Shown here piece after piece: positions 57,210 to 64,000 of a stretch of 64,000 nt of DNA (the stretch's first letter is position 1; the number at the start of each line of letters is the position of its first letter). The notes beneath the pieces are model-generated. The model searched no databases. It saw only the letters and a list, made by a program, of their open reading frames with translations, and was not told the origin of the DNA. Position numbers and translations under genes: made by a program. This stretch comes from Flavobacterium lipolyticum. GTDB lineage: Bacteria > Bacteroidota > Bacteroidia > Flavobacteriales > Flavobacteriaceae. The stretch lies in contig NZ_JAJJMN010000001.1 of the NCBI RefSeq assembly GCF_020905335.1, positions 2,666,001 to 2,730,000 of the forward strand. The letters run 5' to 3'.

Positions 57210-59489
57210 GTGCCAAAACCAATTGTCCTCCTTTTTTTATTCTGTTTTTCCAATGTATTTGCACAATCTAAAGTCAGTATAAGTGGAAATCTAAAATCTT
57301 CTGAACACGAGAATCTTGTTGGAGCAAGTATTTCTCTAAAAACAGCGATCCAACAATATTATACGTTGTCTGACTCTATTGGTAATTTCTCGCAACAGCT
57401 GCCGCCGGGACATGTAGAAATAGCAATCAACCAATTGGGTTATCTTACGAAAATCATTAATCTTAACCTCGAAAAAGATACGGTGCTTTTGATAGTGCCG
57501 GACAAAGATGTTTCTCATCTGAAAGAAGTTATAGTAAACAATGATAAGAAGAGTCCGATAACGTCTTTGTCAGGGGGGAAATTAGCCTTTAATTTAAAAG
57601 AATTGTCTTCAGTTCCGACCGTTTTAGGAACTACTGATATTATAAAACTTTTGCAGCTGACACCAGGAGTGCAAAATTCAGGAGATGCAAACGGATATTT
57701 GTATGTTAGAGGTGGAGATCCGGGACACAATGCCATTTTGTACGATGGAACTCCTGTATATGGAATGTCGCACTTGCTGGGGATTTTCCCTTTTTATAAT
57801 ACCGATCATATTAAAGGTGTCGAGTTTGATAAATCAAGTTCGAATGCAAAATATGGAGGACGTTTGAGTTCAACTACACTCTTGATACCGAATAAAAAAA
57901 TACCTTCAGAATTAGGGATCCAGGGAAATGTTGGAATTTTAGCTTCGCAGCTTACATTGACCGCTCCTGTTGGTAAAAACTCAGGTTTGTACATTTCAGG
58001 AAGGAAAACATATATTGATGAAATTGTTGCGCCATTATTGCGTTCCGGTTCAAAAAGCAATGATGTTCAGAATATGAAATATGGCTTCTCAGATGGAAAT
58101 TTGACTTTTATTTCTCAGCTTTCTAAAAATAATCTGCTTTCTGTTGATGCTTTTGTTAGTGGTGATGAGTTGAAGATCGAGGACGGAAATCTAGCTTTGA
58201 ATACTAGCTTAAAGTGGAGCAACGTCACCATTTCTCCAACTTTGGTTACTGCAATTTCTCCAAATGTAAGCATGTCAAATGCGTTATATTTTAGTCAATA
58301 TTCTAATGAACTGAATATGGAACAGGCAACAATTGAATTTGGAGTTTCGTCGTATGTAAAAGATTTTGGATTTAATAATGCTCTTAAATATCAGATAAAA
58401 AATGTTCCTGTAGAATCGGGAATACAATACGTACATCATAATTTGCAGCCTCAAAAAGTGAATGTCGAGAATTTGACAGATGCTAGCAATACTTTTCAAA
58501 ATAGCACAATTAATGCCAATGAGGCGGCTGTTTTTACGACTGTAAAGCCAAGATTTACAGATCGTTTAAGCGCCGAATTAGGTGTTAGGGTTAATTATTA
58601 TACTTCAGGATCCCGTGATTCTTATTTGCATTTTCAGCCCAGAGTTTTATTGAATTATCTGTTAAACGAAAAATATTCTTTTTATGGATCTTATAACAGA
58701 CAATATCAATACCTAAGTCTGATAACTACTTCAAGTGTTGGAATTCCTACTGATTTTTGGATTGCCAGTTCAGACGGCATAAAACCGCAATCGTCAGACG
58801 AGTTTTCGATTGGTTCTAATCAGAATATTTCGAAAAATTTCAGTACTTCTTTGGGAGGTTTTTATCGTTCGATGAAAAATCTGCTTGAATATCCGTACGG
58901 AATCACACAGTTTAATGAGGTTACCACATTCAAAAACGACTTGTTGACAGGAAAAGGAAAAGCATACGGATTAGAAGTGATGCTTCGTAAGAGCAATGGA
59001 AAGTTTACAGGTTGGCTGAGTTATACACTAAGCTGGTCAGATCGTAATTTTGAGGAGCTTAATAATGGAAAAACGTATTTTGCCAAGTACGACAGACGTC
59101 ATAATCTGTCGATTGTTGGGATGTACGATCTGAATACCAAATGGAATTTCGGAGTTACACAACTGTTTGGTTCCGGGAATCGCTTCACTATGCCAACATC
59201 CTGGTATTTCATCAATAATAATCCGGTTAAAGAGTATTCAGGTTATAACAATGCACAAATGCCTAATTATATCCGAACCGATCTTTCGGTGAATTATTTC
59301 TTTGTGAAAACGAATAAAAAAGAAAGTGCACTGAATTTCTCGATTTACAACACGTTCAATATCAAGAATCCGGTTTATGTAGTATTGAGTGTAAAAGAGA
59401 ATAAGGACAAAAACAGTGTAATTGTAAAACAGGAAGAAAAGGTTTTGTATCGCATATTGCCTTCCGTAAGCTGGAGGTTTAAATTTTAA
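57210..59489 (+). CDS. TonB-dependent receptor with carboxypeptidase-regulatory domain
   Basis: This 759-residue outer-membrane receptor has a GTG start, and the signal peptide ends at SNVFAQ. A carboxypeptidase-regulatory-like domain (about 20-105, GNLKSSEHENLVGASISLKT) precedes the plug (about 115-230, LGTTDIIKLLQLTPGVQNSG; YVRGGDPGHNAILYDGTPVY), and a 22-strand barrel follows, ending in ILPSVSWRFKF with terminal Phe. The receptor is of the type paired with a DUF4249 lipoprotein, which is the next gene, 7 bp downstream. Its substrate (siderophore, peptide or other) cannot be told. A near-consensus box (TATTTTCG, 57181-57188) lies upstream. Confidence 0.93.
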   Translation: MPKPIVLLFLFCFSNVFAQSKVSISGNLKSSEHENLVGASISLKTAIQQYYTLSDSIGNFSQQLPPGHVEIAINQLGYLTKIINLNLEKDTVLLIVPDKDVSHLKEVIVNNDKKSPITSLSGGKLAFNLKELSSVPTVLGTTDIIKLLQLTPGVQNSGDANGYLYVRGGDPGHNAILYDGTPVYGMSHLLGIFPFYNTDHIKGVEFDKSSSNAKYGGRLSSTTLLIPNKKIPSELGIQGNVGILASQLTLTAPVGKNSGLYISGRKTYIDEIVAPLLRSGSKSNDVQNMKYGFSDGNLTFISQLSKNNLLSVDAFVSGDELKIEDGNLALNTSLKWSNVTISPTLVTAISPNVSMSNALYFSQYSNELNMEQATIEFGVSSYVKDFGFNNALKYQIKNVPVESGIQYVHHNLQPQKVNVENLTDASNTFQNSTINANEAAVFTTVKPRFTDRLSAELGVRVNYYTSGSRDSYLHFQPRVLLNYLLNEKYSFYGSYNRQYQYLSLITTSSVGIPTDFWIASSDGIKPQSSDEFSIGSNQNISKNFSTSLGGFYRSMKNLLEYPYGITQFNEVTTFKNDLLTGKGKAYGLEVMLRKSNGKFTGWLSYTLSWSDRNFEELNNGKTYFAKYDRRHNLSIVGMYDLNTKWNFGVTQLFGSGNRFTMPTSWYFINNNPVKEYSGYNNAQMPNYIRTDLSVNYFFVKTNKKESALNFSIYNTFNIKNPVYVVLSVKENKDKNSVIVKQEEKVLYRILPSVSWRFKF

Positions 59490-59496
59490 AAAAAAG

Positions 59497-60357
59497 ATGA
59501 AAAAATATTTATTGCTGATTGCTGTTCTGATAGTGACAAGCTGTTCCAAAGATGATTTTGGTCAGCTAGGGACAGAATCTAAAATTGTAGTAGAAGGCTG
59601 GATTGAAGAAGGCGATTACGCTCAGGTTTTGCTATCGAGCAGTATTCCGGTTACCAATACAATAGATTCGACTAATGTGTTAAATCATGTTATACGTTCT
59701 GCAAAAATTACAATTTCAGATGGTATGACCTCAGAGGTTTTAAGGGTTAAGAATGATAAAAACAGAGTGCCTCCGTTTGTGTATTATGGTTCGGTTCTCA
59801 AAGGAGAAGCAGGGAAAGAATATTTTTTGAAAATAGAGTATTTAAACCGCGTGGTGGAAGCGACAACCAAAATTCCAAGATCGGTAGCCATAAAAAGTGC
59901 AGCGTACATAAAGAAGGCTGACACCGATACGACCGGTTATGTTTTTGTGAAATTTGATGATCCGGTAAACGAAAAAAACTATTATCAGATTGCAACCAGA
60001 ATAGAAGGACAGGAGCCTGTTTTTGTTCCTGCGTTTTATGGCAATTTAGACGATAAAAATTTTACTACAGCCGCTGTATCCGTTCAAATTAACAGAGGCA
60101 TTTTACTTTTTCCTAAAACTAAGTTCACCCCTTATTTTGCAGATGGAGATTTAATACTGGTAAAATTAAGAACTCAAAATAAAGAAGCTTTAGATTTTTG
60201 GAACAGCTGGCAAAACGAAATCGTAAACAGCAGAAATCCTATTTATCCGGCAAACACAAGTTTAAAATCAAATATTAAAGGCGGAATAGGAATCTGGGCA
60301 GGCTATGGTCAAAGTACCGTTGTTGTAAAGACCGCGGAAAAAATAAAGCCGTTTTGA
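59497..60357 (+). CDS. DUF4249 family lipoprotein
   Basis: This 286-residue lipoprotein has a lipobox ending at Cys16 (LIVTSCSKDDFGQLG). The family start KIVVEGWIEEGDYAQVLLSS is followed by an Ig-like fold region and the end GGIGIWAGYGQSTVVV. DUF4249 lipoproteins occur almost always after a TonB receptor of the preceding type and probably cover the receptor or bind substrate. The last codons and the stop lie inside a 15-bp stem (60345-60378). Confidence 0.9.
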   Translation: MKKYLLLIAVLIVTSCSKDDFGQLGTESKIVVEGWIEEGDYAQVLLSSSIPVTNTIDSTNVLNHVIRSAKITISDGMTSEVLRVKNDKNRVPPFVYYGSVLKGEAGKEYFLKIEYLNRVVEATTKIPRSVAIKSAAYIKKADTDTTGYVFVKFDDPVNEKNYYQIATRIEGQEPVFVPAFYGNLDDKNFTTAAVSVQINRGILLFPKTKFTPYFADGDLILVKLRTQNKEALDFWNSWQNEIVNSRNPIYPANTSLKSNIKGGIGIWAGYGQSTVVVKTAEKIKPF

Positions 60358-60378
60358 AAATAGTTTCAAAACGGCTTT
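60345..60378. terminator. Hairpin spanning the stop codon of the DUF4249 gene
   Basis: AAAGCCGTTTTGAAA (60345-60359) pairs perfectly with TTTCAAAACGGCTTT (60364-60378) around a 4-base loop. The TGA (60355-60357) lies inside the left arm. A strong bidirectional terminator between convergent genes is the likely role. Confidence 0.8.
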
Positions 60379-60398
60379 AAGTTTATATTTTAAGAGGT

Positions 60399-61775
60399 TT
60401 ATTTTCTCTCAAAAGCTTTGATGAAATCTTGAAACTTGGCATCAAGTTTTTCGAATCCTACAGAGAAGTAAGTGCTGAAAGAAACTTCAGTATTATCATT
60501 GAATTTTAAATAATATTCTTCTTCATAGTAAGCTCTTGTAAATGATTCTCCCGTACCATTGTGTGACCAGTAAGAGTTTTTGGTATCCCAAACAGGTAAA
60601 GTGGTAGTGTAATCATAGTCTGATTTTTCGGAACGCAGAACAATATCTGCAATTTTAGTTCCGTCTTTCTTAGAAACTAAGACTAATTTTATGTTTTTGT
60701 TGAAAATAGTAGCTGTGCCTTCAGAATATTTTTTGTTATATGCATTTACTGCAGTGTAATATTCTTTATAGTTAGCTTTAGCGTTGTATGAGTCTGGGTA
60801 AGCAGGGTATGATATACTTTTCTCTAATGCCGCGTCATCAGCAGCTTCAGTAGCTAAATCAGTTTCAGCAACGATAATAAAATTGTCCATTAGTTTAATC
60901 AGTCCGTTTGCTTTGCCTCTGTATTGAACAAGTTTATCATCATTGATAAGAGCATCAATATTAGCAGAGCTTCCTGCACTGAAGTCAAGTAAAGTTTTTC
61001 CGTTGTAGGTAAAAAGGGCTTTTGAAGTGTTTTCAGTTCCTTTTTTACCATTCATTTCCCAAGTATAACCATCATTTAAAACCATTTTATAAGAAAACTC
61101 ATCAGGAGATTGGTTTTTTGAAGAATATTTGGCAGTTTGGGTAAAAGTCGCCGCTGTTGTATTGTCGATGGTCAAGATAGCATCTGTAGATGTTGGTAAA
61201 AAGAAATAATCATACACAGATGGGCTTTGGATATATTGTTGTTTTACAGCATCATAAGTCCATTTTCCGTAAGTGTCGATACTTTTTACTTTTACATCAG
61301 AAGCAACAGCTTTTACAGAAAGAATTGCATTGTTTGTTGTTTGTGTTTTTTTAGCCGGGAAAACGAATTTCAGTTCTGTTGTAGAAGCTGTTTTTACCCA
61401 GGTTTTTGCGGTATTGTCCCAAGTGTAAATACCGTAAACTCCGGAAACGTTTAAAATGTCTTCTATTTTATTGCTGTTTTTTCCGTTAGTAACGTCAACT
61501 TCACTGATCTCTAATAATCTGTTTAAGTTTTGTGTTGCTTCAATAGCACCAGAACTTTTAGATTTGTCTAATTGAACGAACATTTCATTAGCTTCTGCCT
61601 CTAATTTTATTTTTTGATCAGCAGGAGTTAATTTAGAATAAGGTTGTTTTAGAATAGCTGCAATTTGTTCATCACGAGTTTGTTCTGTTGGAGTTTCTTC
61701 TTTACTGTCGTCACTAGAACAGGAAACCATAAGTTGAGAAGCAACTAAGGATACTAAAAATAATTTTTTAATCAT
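60399..61775 (-). CDS. Surface lipoprotein of unknown family, 458 residues
   Basis: This 458-residue lipoprotein has a lipobox ending at Cys19 (ASQLMVSCSSDDS) and then a Ser/Asp/Glu/Thr-rich linker (about 20-40). I do not recognise the family. The body has an early helical part (QIAAILKQPYSKLTPADQKI), then many polar beta-type segments with repeated aromatic residues (GIYTWDNTAKTWVKTAS, YTWEMNGKKGTENTSKA) and a helical end (GFEKLDAKFQDFIKAFERK). It is probably exported to the surface through the SSDDS lipoprotein export signal typical of Bacteroidota. No partner gene is adjacent. Confidence 0.75.
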   Translation of the reverse strand: MIKKLFLVSLVASQLMVSCSSDDSKEETPTEQTRDEQIAAILKQPYSKLTPADQKIKLEAEANEMFVQLDKSKSSGAIEATQNLNRLLEISEVDVTNGKNSNKIEDILNVSGVYGIYTWDNTAKTWVKTASTTELKFVFPAKKTQTTNNAILSVKAVASDVKVKSIDTYGKWTYDAVKQQYIQSPSVYDYFFLPTSTDAILTIDNTTAATFTQTAKYSSKNQSPDEFSYKMVLNDGYTWEMNGKKGTENTSKALFTYNGKTLLDFSAGSSANIDALINDDKLVQYRGKANGLIKLMDNFIIVAETDLATEAADDAALEKSISYPAYPDSYNAKANYKEYYTAVNAYNKKYSEGTATIFNKNIKLVLVSKKDGTKIADIVLRSEKSDYDYTTTLPVWDTKNSYWSHNGTGESFTRAYYEEEYYLKFNDNTEVSFSTYFSVGFEKLDAKFQDFIKAFERK

Positions 61776-61848
61776 GGTTGAGGTTTAAATTAAATAAAAT
61801 TTTATTTTGATTTTTAAAGGCGCAAGTTACGGTTTGTATCTGTGCTTT

Positions 61849-61868
61849 CTTTACGGAAAGCCGTAAAG
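61849..61868. repeat. Perfect 8-bp hairpin between divergent genes
   Basis: CTTTACGG-AAAG-CCGTAAAG lies in the 198-bp gap between the lipoprotein and hydrolase genes. A T-run follows at 61877, but no transcript is expected to end here. The rest of the gap is AT-rich. Confidence 0.5.
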
Positions 61869-61939
61869 GCGCTAAGTTTTTTTAAATAAAGGAGCTTTGT
61901 TGAGGTTAATTAGTTTAAGAATTGGTGCATAACTTTTTT

Positions 61940-61947
61940 TACCTTTG
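61940..61947 (+). promoter_or_regulatory. -7 box for the alpha/beta hydrolase gene
   Basis: TACCTTTG fits TAnnTTTG, 26 bp before the ATG at 61974, with a TTGG about 15 bp upstream. Confidence 0.5.
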
Positions 61948-61973
61948 CGGATAGTTTTTAAAACCCAATACAA

Positions 61974-62738
61974 ATGTTATATTCGAAAATAGAAGGAGAA
62001 GGAAAACCTTTCGTGATCATGCACGGATTTTTAGGAATGTCAGACAACTGGAAAACACTTGCAGGTCAATATGTCGACGCGGGGTTTCAGGTTCATCTTC
62101 TGGATTTGAGAAATCACGGCCGTAGTTTTCATTCAGACGAATGGTCGTATGAGGCGATGGTACAAGACGTGTTTGAATATTGTCAGGCCAATCATTTAAA
62201 TAAAATAGAGCTGTTAGGACATTCAATGGGAGGGAAAGTGGCCATGCTTTTCGCTACTACACATCCTGAAATAGTCGATAAATTAATTGTAGCCGATATT
62301 GGCCCTCGATTTTACAAACAGCACCATCAGGATATTTTGGCAGGATTAAATGCCGTTGATTTTTCGGTAAAACCAAGTCGAAATGATGTTGAAGCAATTG
62401 TTGCGCAATACGTTCCCGATTTTGGTACACGACAATTTTTATTAAAGAATTTATATTGGAAGGAACCTGGACAGCTGGCTTTCAGATTCAATCTGGCAGT
62501 TTTTAATGATAATCTGGATGCTATCGGAAAAGCGCTGGCCGATGATTTAGTTTTCGATAAAGAGACCTTGTTTATAAGAGGAGGGGATTCCGGCTATATT
62601 TTAGATGCAGATTTTGAAGCAATACGCGAACATTTTCCTAAAGCGAAATTCGAAACCATTCCCAATGCAGGACACTGGCTTCACGCCGAAAATCCAAAAA
62701 TGTTTTTTGAACTGACAGCAGGATTTTTAAAAGAGTAA
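61974..62738 (+). CDS. Alpha/beta-fold hydrolase, YbfF-like
   Basis: This 254-residue cytosolic esterase-type protein carries the nucleophile elbow GHSMGGKVAM (Ser about residue 83). The oxyanion segment HGFLGMSDNWKTLA is near the N-terminus, and the catalytic His is in PNAGHWLHAENPKMFF; the acid is likely the Asp in FIRGGDSGYILD. It resembles E. coli YbfF acyl-CoA esterases in order and length. The substrate is unknown. It begins a short run of plus-strand genes with YdcF and a holin-like protein. Confidence 0.92.
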   Translation: MLYSKIEGEGKPFVIMHGFLGMSDNWKTLAGQYVDAGFQVHLLDLRNHGRSFHSDEWSYEAMVQDVFEYCQANHLNKIELLGHSMGGKVAMLFATTHPEIVDKLIVADIGPRFYKQHHQDILAGLNAVDFSVKPSRNDVEAIVAQYVPDFGTRQFLLKNLYWKEPGQLAFRFNLAVFNDNLDAIGKALADDLVFDKETLFIRGGDSGYILDADFEAIREHFPKAKFETIPNAGHWLHAENPKMFFELTAGFLKE

Positions 62739-62777
62739 GTTTTGATTTAAAAGGACTAGTTCTATTTAGTTTAAAAG

Positions 62778-63266
62778 ATGAAAGTTTTAATAGTTTTGGG
62801 ATCTCCAAATTCAGAAACAGGAGATTTGGGGCAGGTAGCTCTGGACAGGTTAAAGTATTGTTTAGATATTTTTGAATCAAAGGACAATTGCATTATTTGT
62901 ACAGGAGGTTTTGGAGAGCACTTTAATACAGCGCCGCTTCCACATGCCGATTATGCTGTGAAATATTTAAAAGAGAAAGGACTTAGTGCTGAAAATTTTC
63001 TGGAGTGTGCCTTGTCTGCCAATACCGTCGAAGATGCGGTTGTATCAAAAAAGATAGTGCTCAATCACAACTTAAATTCGGTTGTGGTCATTACGTCTGA
63101 TTATCATGTTGAAAGAGTGAAACTTATTTTTGATGAAATTTTAGGATTTGATCAGATTGAATATGTCGGAGTAACACATGATATTTCCGATAGTGAAAAA
63201 AAGAAATTACTGGAGCACGAAAAAAAAGCAATCAATGCAATTTTGAGCAAAGGTTTATATTATTAA
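62778..63266 (+). CDS. YdcF/DUF218 family protein
   Basis: This 162-residue cytosolic form lacks the membrane helices that many DUF218 proteins have. Conserved segments are VLGSPNSETGDLGQVALDRL, CIICTGGFGEHFN, CALSANTVEDAVVSKK and VVITSDYHVERVKLIFDEIL. The family binds S-adenosylmethionine in YdcF; another branch (SanA, ElyC) affects envelope integrity. The exact activity is unknown. It lies 39 bp after the hydrolase gene. Confidence 0.87.
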   Translation: MKVLIVLGSPNSETGDLGQVALDRLKYCLDIFESKDNCIICTGGFGEHFNTAPLPHADYAVKYLKEKGLSAENFLECALSANTVEDAVVSKKIVLNHNLNSVVVITSDYHVERVKLIFDEILGFDQIEYVGVTHDISDSEKKKLLEHEKKAINAILSKGLYY

Positions 63267-63306
63267 ATTTTAGTACTTTTAAATAAATTTTTAAAACCAT
63301 ACCATT

Positions 63307-63651
63307 ATGAATTTACTACTCAGACTTCTTGTTACGGCAGGTTTAGTTTTGTTAATTGCCCACTTTTTACCTGGTGTTCATGTTGCCAGTTTTACCACCG
63401 CGGTAATTGTTGCGGTAGTTTTAGGGTTGTTAAATATTTTTATAAAACCAATATTAGTAGTTTTGACTTTACCGGTTACACTTATTACTTTAGGTTTATT
63501 TCTGTTAGTAATTAATGCAATTATTATTTTGTTCTGTACAAATATTGTTGGAGGCTTTGCCGTCGATTCGTTCTGGACAGCCTTGTTTTTTAGTGTTATC
63601 TTGTCTATCCTTCAATCGATCACCTATAAGATTATAGGAGACGACAAATAA
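63307..63651 (+). CDS. Phage holin family 4-like membrane protein
   Basis: This 114-residue protein has four hydrophobic segments (about 3-20, 27-45, 50-72 and 88-108). It has the YvlD/holin-4-like signature AVVLGLLNIFIKPILVVLTL and LFLLVINAIIILFC. Despite the domain name, these chromosomal single copies are not phage lysis proteins in evident context here; nothing phage-like is adjacent. Its function is unknown. Confidence 0.88.
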   Translation: MNLLLRLLVTAGLVLLIAHFLPGVHVASFTTAVIVAVVLGLLNIFIKPILVVLTLPVTLITLGLFLLVINAIIILFCTNIVGGFAVDSFWTALFFSVILSILQSITYKIIGDDK

Positions 63652-63704
63652 AACAAATAGAGAAAGCGCGATTAAAACGTATTCAAATACAATAGATTAA
63701 AAAC

Positions 63705-63735
63705 TTGGTTGGGTTGCAAAAATTTTATAATTTTG
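63705..63735 (+). promoter_or_regulatory. Promoter of the trigger-factor-like gene
   Basis: TTG at 63705-63707 and TAATTTTG at 63728-63735, spaced by 20 bp, match the -33 and -7 elements. The -7 box overlaps the inverted repeat TGGGTTGCAAAA / TTTTGCGACCCA (63710-63721 and 63731-63742). Confidence 0.55.
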
Positions 63736-63769
63736 CGACCCAATTTTATTATGTAAATCAAAGAAGAAA

Positions 63770-64000
63770 ATGGATATTAAAAGAGTAGCAATAGACGCTG
63801 TGAATGAAACTATTGTAATGACAGTTGTTCACATGGATTATAAAGGTCAGGTAGCAAAAAGAATAAACGAAAAAATGCCGTTGGCTACTGTAAAAGGTTT
63901 CAGAAAAGGACAGGTTCCTAAAGACCTGGTTGAAAAACAATACGGAAAAGCAATTAAGCAGGAAGAAGTTAAAAAAGTAGTTGATTTGGCTTTAGAGCGT
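63770..64000 (+). CDS. Trigger-factor-like protein, N-terminal ribosome-binding part (3' end outside window)
   Basis: This frame starts with ATG at 63770 and is open to the window end (77 residues visible). It matches the trigger factor ribosome-binding domain: a beta-strand start (MDIKRVAIDAVNETIVMTVV), the signature GFRKGQVPKDLVEKQYGKAI and helix EEVKKVVDLALE. Trigger factor holds nascent chains at the ribosome exit tunnel and has a peptidyl-prolyl isomerase domain later in the chain. The segment before the signature (KRINEKMPLATVKGFRKG) is divergent from what I expect of the main Flavobacterium trigger factor, so a paralogue is possible. Confidence 0.8.
   Translation, partial: MDIKRVAIDAVNETIVMTVVHMDYKGQVAKRINEKMPLATVKGFRKGQVPKDLVEKQYGKAIKQEEVKKVVDLALER

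Noticed and set aside
63307..63651. Prophage remnant based on the holin-like name
   Set aside because: No other phage gene is present; the family is a common chromosomal membrane protein.

Overview
The window is a low-GC stretch of about 64 kb from a Flavobacteriaceae genome, most likely a Flavobacterium close to F. johnsoniae. The evidence is the type IX secretion and gliding genes (an SprF-like protein, SprA, a RemB candidate, PorG), the many surface lipoproteins of Bacteroidota-specific DUF families, the near absence of Shine-Dalgarno sequences, and repeated Bacteroidota-type promoter boxes TAnnTTTG. The order ruvA-sprA-gcvH-vanZ-deoC-remB and the order porG-uppS-bamA-skp-skp match arrangements known from this group. 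Almost everything is chromosomal core. No tRNA, rRNA, CRISPR array or prophage was seen.

Layout. 1-2790: end of a PorP/SprF gene and a PorE-like OmpA protein. 2791-4854: an accessory pocket with a small orphan gene and a single-copy Y1 (HUH) transposase of the RAYT type, set among copies of a compound three-hairpin repeat. 4855-8391: CBS protein, malic enzyme, RuvA. 8416-19738: sprA, gcvH, vanZ, deoC, remB. 19898-25057: heme O synthase and a cytochrome oxidase assembly cluster (two subunit III genes, subunit IV, two SCO-like proteins, DUF420, a small CxxC protein). 25137-26543: DUF4403 lipoprotein. 26724-33848: a six-gene MacAB-TolC type efflux locus with two permeases and two adaptors, then tsaB. 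34564-36932 (minus strand): MscS, a helical stress-type protein and a duplicated-domain Nfu protein. 37079-38596: a second PorP/SprF protein and a gamma carbonic anhydrase.

38678-45620: an uncharacterised surface locus. On the minus strand it has a DUF6268 protein, a Kelch lipoprotein, a DUF4907 lipoprotein, a LytS-type histidine kinase and a LytTR regulator. Facing away are a DUF4270 lipoprotein and an outer-membrane barrel. 45625-47570: murI, further three-hairpin repeats and a RadC-like gene. 47775-55278 (minus): the envelope biogenesis operon CBS-nadK-porG-uppS-bamA-skp-skp. 55395-64000: pdxJ, a YhcG-type nuclease, a TonB receptor/DUF4249 pair, a lipoprotein, an alpha/beta hydrolase, a YdcF protein, a holin-like membrane protein and the start of a trigger-factor-like gene.

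The least explained parts are the three-hairpin repeat family with its RAYT (around 3.6-4.6 kb and again around 46.7-47.7 kb), the Kelch/DUF4907/two-component locus, and several strong inverted repeats, including a perfect 29-bp one at 38603-38674. All functions are read from sequence motifs and memory of families; no database search was run.
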